Positions 6,893 to 11,204 of a DNA stretch of 11,204 nt are shown here, piece by piece. The translations under genes were made by a program, and so were the position numbers. The DNA is from Methanoculleus marisnigri (GTDB taxonomy: Archaea; Halobacteriota; Methanomicrobia; Methanomicrobiales; Methanoculleaceae): assembly GCA_002503885.1 (NCBI GenBank), contig DASQ01000057.1, forward strand, positions 1 through 11,204, read 5' to 3'. Within the stretch, counting starts at the first letter, position 1; every line of letters begins with the position of its first letter. The notes under the pieces were generated by a model. The model was not told the DNA's origin, made no database searches, and was given only the letters and a program-made list of their open reading frames with translations.

Positions 6893-7434
6893 AGGCGAGC
6901 CCCCGCAACGAGGATGTGGTTCTGCAAGACGCTCGCGACAAACGGGTCGCCCTCTTCTTTCATCCGCTCCCACCGGTAGTAGGGGACGATCGTCAACTGC
7001 ACCTCACGGCCGGTCTCCGCCTCCAGTGCCGGCACCCGGCCGTGATCGACCCGGCTCTCGTCGCCGATGATCAGGATATCGATGTCGCTCTGCTCATCGA
7101 AGGTCCCCGCCGCAGTGCTCCCGTAGATCGCGACCGCGATGCTTTCGGGCGCGAGCTCTTCGATGCCGGCCCGGACGAGGAGGAGGACCATACAGGCCCG
7201 CTTCAACTCCCGGACGGTAAAGGAGTCGTTGTCGAGGGAGAGGAGCCTCGCCGTGCCCAGACGCGTGACGGTGAGCAGCCCGTCCCGTTCGAAGGCATCG
7301 GCATATGATTTGACGCTTCCCGGACTGACCCCGATCTCCCGTGCGAGTTTATTGATGTGGATCTCGCCCGTGGGGTGGATGAGGAACCAGGCGAGGACCC
7401 GGAACCCGACGAACTTCTCGAACTCCCGGAGCAT
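6889..7434 (-). CDS. Winged-helix/minimal nucleotidyltransferase (MNT) protein
   Basis: 181 residues. Residues 8-68 form a winged-helix DNA-binding domain (INKLAREIGVSPGSVKSYAD recognition region at 27-46, then a wing LLTVTRLGTARLL). Residues 98-180 are a DNA-polymerase-beta-like minimal nucleotidyltransferase: YGSTAAGTF with G105-S106, and SDIDILIIG with D117 and D119. At the position of the third metal-binding carboxylate there is V-Q146-L instead of an acidic residue, though E144 is nearby, so catalytic competence is uncertain. ATG 7434 lies 2 bp from a 28-bp palindrome that holds a TATA box about 28 bp away, implying a leaderless mRNA; upstream in-frame sequence is low-complexity and not used. 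The DNA-binding domain fused to the MNT suggests that it binds this palindrome and represses its own module. In MntA/HepT systems the MNT partner inactivates the HEPN toxin by AMPylation. Confidence 0.85.
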   Translation of the reverse strand: MLREFEKFVGFRVLAWFLIHPTGEIHINKLAREIGVSPGSVKSYADAFERDGLLTVTRLGTARLLSLDNDSFTVRELKRACMVLLLVRAGIEELAPESIAVAIYGSTAAGTFDEQSDIDILIIGDESRVDHGRVPALEAETGREVQLTIVPYYRWERMKEEGDPFVASVLQNHILVAGARL

Positions 7435-7436
7435 AC

Positions 7437-7464
7437 AATATATTGAATGATCGTTCAATATATT
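7437..7464. promoter_or_regulatory. 28-bp palindromic operator and divergent TATA pair
   Basis: AATATATTGAA (7437-7447) mirrors TTCAATATATT (7454-7464) around TGATCG; 13 of 14 base pairs match, with one T/G mismatch at 7448/7453. The element ends 2 bp before ATG 7467 on the plus strand and 2 bp before ATG 7434 on the minus strand. Each AT-rich arm lies about 27-28 bp from the opposite start codon, the normal archaeal TATA-to-start distance, so each arm may be the TATA box of one leaderless gene. A repressor bound here would block both promoters. The winged-helix MNT protein is the obvious candidate. Confidence 0.75.
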
Positions 7465-7466
7465 AA

Positions 7467-7583
7467 ATGAATGTGGAGCACGAGCTCCCGCCCCGGAGGA
7501 TGCCCGGGCAAGTTCCGGGCGTCGCGGTGGTGGAGGTGGTCGGGGAGACGATCCGCGGGCTCGAAGATGTCGAGATCTCTTAA
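7467..7583 (+). CDS. Small 38-residue ORF divergent from MNT/HEPN module
   Basis: ATG 7467 opens a 38-codon frame ending at TAA 7581-7583: MNVEHELPPRRMPGQVPGVA followed by a VVEVVGETIRGLEDVEIS tail. About 80% of third positions are G or C, as in neighbouring genes, and the C-terminal half has the alternation of hydrophobic and acidic residues of a folded or amphipathic segment. I recognise no family. The main support is position: its ATG mirrors the MNT start exactly across the shared palindrome. No ribosome-binding site is present before it, in keeping with a leaderless message. It could be a small regulator, a third module component, the 5' stump of a lost gene, or chance. Confidence 0.4.
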   Translation: MNVEHELPPRRMPGQVPGVAVVEVVGETIRGLEDVEIS

Positions 7584-7676
7584 GGAGGGTCTGGTCGTGG
7601 CGGAGGAGGGGGAACGTGCCATAGGTCAGTCTGGAGAAGAGGAAGTAATTAAAGAGGGGCCGTGCGCGGGCCGAAA

Positions 7677-7701
7677 GTGAGGGGGAAAGAGTCCCCCTCA
7701 C
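7677..7701. repeat. 9-bp hairpin
   Basis: GTGAGGGGG (7677-7685) pairs perfectly with CCCCCTCAC (7693-7701) around a 7-nt loop. It resembles the G5/C5 hairpin at 228-250, and each of the two lies upstream of a galE-like fragment. It could end transcription from the divergent small ORF, but no T-tract follows. Confidence 0.65.
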
Positions 7702-7754
7702 GCCTATCTGGCGCTACAGTCTGGCACTCCGACACAGAGCCTACAACGGCTGTA

Positions 7755-7872
7755 TCACCAACGACCTCGCCACCGGGCCGGCCGGGTGAACATCGAGCAC
7801 CTCCTCGATCATCCCCGGGTGATGTTCATCGAGGGGAGCATCACGGACCTCGACCTGCTCGCGGAGACGCGA
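7755..7872 (+). pseudogene. Frameshifted internal fragment of galE-like epimerase
   Basis: ATCACCAACGACCTCGCCAC reads I-T-N-D-L-A-T-G in one frame. After a one-base shift within 7775-7786, the neighbouring frame continues NIEHLLDHPRVMFIEGSITD and LDLLAET. This is the second and third beta-strand region of an extended SDR epimerase, where GalE-like proteins read DNLSTGR..NI..LL....V.F.EGSITDLDLL. Homology ends near 7872, where an unrelated repeated spacer sequence begins. It overlaps by a few codons (the N-L-A-T-G turn) with the end of the stump at 535-645, and has the same orientation. No catalytic Ser/Tyr-x3-Lys region survives. It is a dead remnant. Confidence 0.75.
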
Positions 7873-7902
7873 TGGGCCGAAGGGCTGAAGCAGGAGCACC
7901 CC

Positions 7903-7955
7903 AGGTACGAACAGAACTTGAGCACCGAAGGTGTGAACGTCCGGAACTTGAGAAA
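7903..7955. repeat. Two imperfect tandem repeats with GAACTTGAG
   Basis: AGGTACGAACAGAACTTGAG starting at 7903 and AGGTGTGAACGTCCGGAACTTGAG starting near 7929 share AGGT..GAAC and GAACTTGAG, with a short insertion in the second. They lie in non-coding DNA after the galE fragment. This may be a dispersed intergenic repeat of the genome, which one window cannot test. Confidence 0.45.
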
Positions 7956-7979
7956 CCCAGGGGTTTTGAGGGCGGAGCG

Positions 7980-8012
7980 GTGAACCGCGCGAGGAGCTCC
8001 TCCCCGGTTCAC
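7980..8012 (-). terminator. 33-bp imperfect inverted repeat after hepT
   Basis: GTGAACC (7980-7986) pairs with GGTTCAC (8006-8012). Inside lies the perfect 12-bp palindrome GAGGAGCTCCTC (7991-8002), with a 4/3-nt internal loop between the two parts. It begins 16 bp beyond the hepT stop codon, so it may end or protect the mntA-hepT transcript. No T-run follows on the minus strand, so the terminator role is a guess. Confidence 0.4.
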
Positions 8013-8027
8013 TCCAGCGCGCAGCCG

Positions 8028-8462
8028 TCACTCCGGGAGGAGGCGATCCCGGAGCATCGCCCGAACCAGATCCCGGTACCGGTTCACGACTAAAAGGTCG
8101 TCCTGGAGCACCCCGTAGACCTCGTCCAGGTCCAGCCGGCAGTAGAGGTGGACCAGAACATTCCGAAAGCCCGCGAGGTCTGAGAGCCGGGCCCCGAGGT
8201 CTTCCGGGATCAGCCCCTCATCACAGAGGATCATGAAACTCTCCCGGTAGGTTTCGGGCCGCCGGGAGCTCGAGGCCGCGACCAGATGGTTGGCGATATC
8301 GATCGATGCCTGGATGCTGACGAGGAGCGCATGCAACACCATATTCCTCTTATCGCGGTCGGCCCTCAGGTCTTCGAGGGTGATGGACCGGTAGCGTTCC
8401 CAGTCTCGAGCTGCCTCGTCCAGTTCCCGGAGGTGGGTGAGGACCCCTTCGTCCCTGACCAT
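8028..8462 (-). CDS. hepT: HepT-like HEPN (DUF86) RNase toxin
   Basis: 144 residues of the HepT/DUF86 type of HEPN protein. The diagnostic active-site motif Rx4HxY is intact as R100-NVLV-H105-L-Y107, followed by the usual hydrophobic/acidic LDLDEVYGVL. The earlier family segment RNMVLHALLVSIQASIDIANHL (39-60) is also typical. Family knowledge: HepT dimers cleave RNA (tRNA in the studied case), and are silenced when MntA attaches AMP to the tyrosine of the Rx4HxY motif; Y107 would be that residue. ATG 8462 starts 2 bp after the stop of mntA, in the same transcript. Length is normal (about 130-145) and nothing is missing, so the toxin is probably functional. Cytoplasmic. Confidence 0.9.
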   Translation of the reverse strand: MVRDEGVLTHLRELDEAARDWERYRSITLEDLRADRDKRNMVLHALLVSIQASIDIANHLVAASSSRRPETYRESFMILCDEGLIPEDLGARLSDLAGFRNVLVHLYCRLDLDEVYGVLQDDLLVVNRYRDLVRAMLRDRLLPE

Positions 8463-8464
8463 TC

Positions 8465-8893
8465 TCAGGCCCTCGTGAGCAGAACCCGGTCGAACCAGTC
8501 GAGCGTATCCGCATAGTCGAGGTACCGGGAGAGCACGCCCGCCTCGTACCGGATCCTCCGCTCTCTGTCGCGCAGGAATACGGGTCGGCCGCTCTTGATG
8601 ACCTCGTACTGGAAAGAGACCGGGGCGGTGTTGAGGATCTTCACGTCAGCCTCAAAACGGTAACAAAACCCTCGCTCAAGCTCCCGCTCGACCCTCGCGC
8701 GAAACCGCATCGCCTGGTAGGGAGCGGGCTCGCCGGTGACGAGGATTGCCACGTCCACGTCCCCAAAATCCCCCCTGCAAAACGTTCCGAAGACATACCC
8801 CACCTCGATCTCGTCAAACCCGGCGAGGACCGTGCGGATGGTGCGGAGAACCTCTTCTTTCTCTTCCGCATCCAGCAGGTGGCGTTGTCTCAT
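8465..8893 (-). CDS. mntA: MntA-like minimal nucleotidyltransferase antitoxin
   Basis: 142 residues. The MNT core is EVGYVFGTFCRGDF (30-43) followed by D45-V-D47 and, on a later strand, EADVKIL with D83: three metal-binding carboxylates in all. The usual G-S pair is G36-T37 here, and the loop to DxD is short, as in other GxFxRGDFxDVDVAIL-type proteins. Expected role: transfer of AMP from ATP onto HepT, neutralising it. The frame is open to ATG 8920, but I prefer ATG 8893: a TATA-like GATATGCA lies about 27 bp before it, giving a leaderless message, and the protein then begins at the normal distance from the GT motif. Use of 8920 would add nine residues. Promoter and gene order (antitoxin first) fit a toxin-antitoxin operon. 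Confidence 0.88.
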   Translation of the reverse strand: MRQRHLLDAEEKEEVLRTIRTVLAGFDEIEVGYVFGTFCRGDFGDVDVAILVTGEPAPYQAMRFRARVERELERGFCYRFEADVKILNTAPVSFQYEVIKSGRPVFLRDRERRIRYEAGVLSRYLDYADTLDWFDRVLLTRA

Positions 8894-8986
8894 ATTATCG
8901 TATCTCTTCCCGCATTGCATATCATTCTTTCCCGCTTACCGGCAGATCCTCTCCTTCCCGTCGCAGGAGAGGGGCGGGCATCACTC

Positions 8987-9145
8987 ATGAATCAACATTC
9001 CTCTGTAGACCGGGAACGTGAACTGCAGTTCCTCACCGATCGGTATCGTTCCCCGGTTCCTGAATGGCTGATCCCGTATGGAAGACGCCGCGGGGGAACG
9101 ACGACGCTTCTTGCTCGACTCCTGCAGGCAGTCCCGGGCTTTTGA
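8987..9145 (+). pseudogene. N-terminal remnant of ATPase_2 paralogue
   Basis: ATG 8987 opens 52 codons. DRERELQFLTDRYRS, a spacer, then YGRRRGGTTTLLARLL match the start of the intact ATPase at 9596 (NRGRELSHLHERYRS ... YGRRRVGKSELIDQFL). The Walker A lysine is lost: GRRRVGKS there is GRRRGGTT here. The frame stops at TGA 9143-9145, and nothing matching the rest of the 466-residue family is seen. This is a dead paralogue, not a 5' extension of the intact gene, as other material lies between them. Confidence 0.78.
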
Positions 9146-9282
9146 ATGTGACAGGAACGTGACAATCACATTCCGGGTCATGTTCGATCTATCGGAGATA
9201 GACATACCTCCCCTCAAGGCCGATCTGCGGTTCTTCCTCCAGGAGCTGCTGCATCAGCCGGACTGCCGGATACTCGTCCGGG
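9146..9282. other. Unassigned spacer between two remnants
   Basis: A plus-strand frame crosses this stretch (ITFRVMFDLSEIDIPPLKAD, then LRFFLQELLHQPDC) with plausible protein-like composition but no start, no recognisable family and no frame continuity with the remnants on either side. It may be the wreck of a third gene. Confidence 0.3.
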
Positions 9283-9503
9283 ATACTTCCGACCGAAGAG
9301 TTTGGGAGAGGGTTCTCCAAAAGAAACCTTGAGTATATGCGCCGGTTCTACCTTGAATACTGCGAATCGGCTCCCCGGACACTGTCCGGGGGTCCGGTGC
9401 GGCCATTCCCGTCAGGCAACCAATTGCGCAAACACTGTCTGCACGATTCACCCCCCGGTTCGCTCTCAGCTGGTCTCACCGTGAAATAACTCTCTTTTTG
9501 TGA
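9283..9503 (+). pseudogene. Frameshifted DUF1016 (YhcG-like) N-terminal remnant
   Basis: In one frame 9295 onward reads EEFGRGFSKRNLEYMRRFYL then EYCES. This is the hallmark of the DUF1016 N-terminal domain, where proteins read FGRGFS.RNL.YMR.FYL. After a frameshift around 9380-9402 (near GACACTGTCCGGGG), a neighbouring frame reads IAQTLSARFTPRFALSWSHRE. This is the next conserved block (QTLS....LSWSHY), followed by TGA at 9501-9503. DUF1016 proteins are about 330-380 residues and carry a C-terminal PDDEXK-type nuclease domain, which is absent here. They are often found near restriction-modification and other defence genes. The remnant is inactive. The family call is from memory of the motif, not a search. 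Confidence 0.72.
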
Positions 9504-9564
9504 GGACAAGCGTTTTGCTCACCCCGATGTCTCCCGATCCGGCGCCAGCACCTTCTTCCACAAC

Positions 9565-9572
9565 TATAAATA
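9565..9572 (+). promoter_or_regulatory. TATA box of ATPase gene
   Basis: TATAAATA lies in an AT-rich patch (9558-9596) about 27 bp before ATG 9596, the spacing expected when transcription starts at or next to the start codon. It supports 9596 as the true start rather than the in-frame ATG 9500, whose intervening peptide is proline/serine-rich and unlike the family. Confidence 0.6.
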
Positions 9573-9595
9573 GTACACTCCATAGTATATTACTT

Positions 9596-10996
9596 ATGAG
9601 TGTCTTCCTCAACCGGGGCCGGGAACTCTCCCACCTCCATGAGCGGTACAGGAGCGACGGTGCAGAATTCATCGTGCTCTATGGCCGGCGGCGGGTCGGA
9701 AAAAGTGAACTGATTGACCAGTTCCTCCGTACCGCCACAGGAATACATCTAGTCGCACGGGAAGAGTCGAAACACCTGCAGCTCCGGAGATTTTCTGCAG
9801 ACCTAAGCGCTTATTTCAAAGATCCATTTCTTCAGAAAAACGGTTTTTCTGACTGGGACAGCTTTTTCGAGTACCTTATCCAGCACGCGACCGATCGTGT
9901 CGTGATCGCCATCGATGAATTCCCCTATCTGATCAAGGAGGACACCTCACTTCCCTCGATGCTTCAGGAATACTGGGACAGGCGCCTGAAGAAAACCCGG
10001 ATATTTCTCATTCTGTCGGGGTCGAGCATATCGATGATGGAGTCCGCGACCATGGAGTATGGGAGCCCTCTTTTTGGCAGGAGGACGGGGCAGATCCTCC
10101 TGCAGCCCCTCCGATTCATCCATGTGCTCGATTATATAGGGAACATGAAGAAGGCGGTCGAGTTCTACGCGGTCTTTGGGGGGACGCCGGCATACATCAT
10201 GGCCGTCGATCCGGAACGGGACATTCTGCAGAACATCGAGGAGAAGGTGATGAGAGAAGATTCGTTTCTCTTCAGGGATGTGGAGTTCGTGCTCAGGGCC
10301 GAACTTGTCGAACCGAGGTATTACTTCTCCATCCTCTTCTCTCTTGCAGGGGGAAACCACCGGATCGGGCTCATCTGCAATGATACCGGCCTTTCTAAGA
10401 GTGTCGTCAACAAGTATCTCTCGATCCTTATCGACCTGAAGTTGGTGCACCGGCGCATTCCCGTGACTGAAGGCCACAAGAGCAGAAAGGGGCTCTACTT
10501 CCTCTCGGACAACCTCTTCGACTTCTGGTTTTCTTTCGTCAATCCCCATCTTGATATGCTCGAACGCGGCAATGCCCCACTGGTTGTGGACCAGTACGTA
10601 CGGCCGCAATTTGCGCGGTATGTCGGAAAGCACTTCGAGGAGATGGTGATGGATCTCTTCGATCATATCAACGGAGAGGGTTTCCTGCCGTTCGTGTTCA
10701 CCAGGATCGGGGGCTGGTGGCACCGCGGGGAGGAGATCGATATCGTCTGTCTTGCTGAGAACCCGTACCGGATCCTGTTCTGCGAGTGTAAATGGCAGGA
10801 TGGGGTCGATGCCGCAGAGGTCTTTGCGGGGCTGCGGCGGAAGGCACCCCTCGTCTCCTGGCACAACGACCGGCGGAGCGAGTACTTCTGCGTCGTTGCG
10901 CGGTCGTTCTCGCGCAGGGCCGAAGGGGAGGGGATCTCTCTCGACCTCGATGATTGCACGGCGCTCATGGAACGTGGGCGGAGAGGCAGGGAGTGA
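9596..10996 (+). CDS. Archaeal ATPase_2 with DUF234 PDDEXK-like C-terminus
   Basis: 466 residues. Residues 1-250 are a STAND/AAA-like ATPase_2 (PF01637) domain: NRGRELSHLHERY, Walker A YGRRRVGKSEL (G30-S37, K36), Walker B VVIAIDEFPYL (102-112, D107/E108), sensor-like LSGSSISMM (140-148). Residues 250-315 read as a winged helix (LICNDTGLSKSVVNKYLSIL), common in this family. The C-terminus is a DUF234-type PDDEXK-like domain: FARYVGKHFEEMV (339-351), GGWWHRGEEIDIV with D382, and ILFCECKW with E397 and K399. Family proteins are of uncertain role; they are numerous in archaea and often lie near toxin-antitoxin or mobile DNA. The intact E-D-ExK set suggests a nuclease could be active. Its last codons (ALMERGRRGRE) lie inside a 19-bp inverted repeat, so the C-terminal end may have been rewritten by rearrangement. 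Confidence 0.9.
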   Translation: MSVFLNRGRELSHLHERYRSDGAEFIVLYGRRRVGKSELIDQFLRTATGIHLVAREESKHLQLRRFSADLSAYFKDPFLQKNGFSDWDSFFEYLIQHATDRVVIAIDEFPYLIKEDTSLPSMLQEYWDRRLKKTRIFLILSGSSISMMESATMEYGSPLFGRRTGQILLQPLRFIHVLDYIGNMKKAVEFYAVFGGTPAYIMAVDPERDILQNIEEKVMREDSFLFRDVEFVLRAELVEPRYYFSILFSLAGGNHRIGLICNDTGLSKSVVNKYLSILIDLKLVHRRIPVTEGHKSRKGLYFLSDNLFDFWFSFVNPHLDMLERGNAPLVVDQYVRPQFARYVGKHFEEMVMDLFDHINGEGFLPFVFTRIGGWWHRGEEIDIVCLAENPYRILFCECKWQDGVDAAEVFAGLRRKAPLVSWHNDRRSEYFCVVARSFSRRAEGEGISLDLDDCTALMERGRRGRE

Positions 10997-11046
10997 GTCT
11001 CCCCGCCCTGACGGATGGGGCCTCCTGCCACGTTCCATGAGCGCCG
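10959..11046. repeat. 19-bp perfect inverted repeat, 50-nt loop
   Basis: CGGCGCTCATGGAACGTGG (10959-10977) is repeated as its exact reverse complement at 11028-11046. The left arm lies inside the 3' end of the ATPase gene and the right arm in the spacer. The 50-nt loop contains a second partial pairing (GGGCGG 10976-10981 with CCGCCC 11003-11008), and a small GCGCC/GGCGC stem follows at 11041-11055. It could be a transcription terminator structure, an inverted duplication left by a rearrangement, or an end of a mobile element. Confidence 0.8.
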
Positions 11047-11065
11047 GTAAGGCGCGTTAACTCGC

Positions 11066-11204
11066 ATGATGTGGGGTATGTCCGGCGGTTGGGCTACAAT
11101 AATCGGCTCCGTGGTGGGCGCAGTTCTCGCGGTATTGGGTGGATTCTTTTTTGCCTGCTTTGAGGATGCACGGAAAATGACTGAGCGTCGTAAAATTGTT
11201 GCAA
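11066..11204 (+). CDS. Partial small membrane protein (runs off right edge)
   Basis: From ATG 11066 (or 11069 or 11078) the frame stays open to the window end, 46 codons. It starts MMWGMSGG and then has one strongly hydrophobic segment of about 22 residues (WATIIGSVVGAVLAVLGGFF), followed by a polar, basic stretch (EDARKMTERRKIV). This looks like a single-pass inner-membrane protein with the N-terminus at or across the membrane. Base use is less GC-biased than in the sugar genes. There is no clear ribosome-binding site. I recognise no family. The gene is supported by its hydrophobic segment and open frame only. Confidence 0.5.
   Translation, partial: MMWGMSGGWATIIGSVVGAVLAVLGGFFFACFEDARKMTERRKIVA

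Noticed and set aside
7597..7680. 27-codon GTG frame after GGAGGG (7584-7589)
   Set aside because: A ribosome-binding-like motif is present, but the peptide is short, acidic low-complexity and ends inside a hairpin; too weak to call a gene.
7903..7955. CRISPR-like repeats
   Set aside because: Only two imperfect copies without a regular spacer; not a CRISPR array.
8948..8972. 7-bp hairpin CCTCTCC/GGAGAGG upstream of the ATPase remnant
   Set aside because: Short stem with an 11-nt loop and no T-tract; could be chance in this base composition.
9078..9332. 84-codon plus-strand frame spanning the remnants
   Set aside because: Its start is an out-of-frame ATG within the ATPase remnant, and its end overlaps the DUF1016 remnant in the wrong frame; treated as decay, not a gene.
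9947..11038. 363-codon minus-strand frame opposite the ATPase
   Set aside because: Shadow frame; the plus strand carries Walker A/B and PDDEXK motifs. Its start overlaps the inverted repeat, which explains why both strands show an M-E-R-G-R-R peptide.

Overview
The window looks like a high-GC euryarchaeal chromosome, most likely a methanogen of the Methanoculleus/Methanomicrobiales type. That assignment is inference. It rests on strongly G/C-ending codons, short AT-rich TATA boxes about 25-28 bp upstream of start codons (several genes look leaderless), and archaeal-style families: ATPase_2/DUF234 ATPase, HEPN/MNT pairs, and an acylphosphatase with a coiled-coil tail. No tRNA, rRNA or CRISPR array was seen.

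Left part (1-6371), surface-sugar locus. After about 530 bp of GC-rich non-coding DNA with strong hairpins comes a 36-codon stump of a galE-like epimerase (535-645). A tightly coupled operon follows: DegT/WbpE-type aminotransferase, Gfo/Idh/MocA-type UDP-sugar 3-dehydrogenase, and WecB UDP-GlcNAc 2-epimerase. Immediately behind wecB, where the operon's next gene should be, lies a decayed copy of wecC (3879-4146). A minus-strand acylphosphatase gene with an amber-interrupted heptad-repeat tail separates this wreck from an intact wecC (4914-6371). Together these enzymes could convert UDP-GlcNAc to amino-uronic acid donors (UDP-ManNAcA or UDP-ManNAc3NAcA type) for N-glycans or surface polysaccharide. 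The N-acetyltransferase needed for the diacetamido product is not in the window.

Middle part (6473-8893), two HEPN/nucleotidyltransferase toxin-antitoxin-like modules on the minus strand. Module 1 is a winged-helix-MNT protein plus a HEPN protein with a 4-bp overlap. It is fronted by a 28-bp near-perfect palindrome whose two arms look like back-to-back TATA boxes. The palindrome sits exactly 2 bp from an ATG on each side, and the divergent ATG opens a 38-codon ORF. Module 2 is a classical MntA/HepT pair with the Rx4HxY toxin motif. Between them lie a frameshifted second galE fragment, short repeats and inverted repeats.

Right part (8987-11204), a gene graveyard followed by a live gene. There is a remnant of an ATPase with a destroyed Walker A, and a frameshifted DUF1016 (YhcG-like) remnant. 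Then comes an intact ATPase_2-DUF234 gene with Walker A/B and a PDDEXK-like EIDI/ECK signature, whose 3' end lies inside a 19-bp perfect inverted repeat. A small membrane protein begins at the right edge. The overall picture is a glycan locus next to an accessory island rich in toxin-antitoxin or defence-type genes, with much gene decay.
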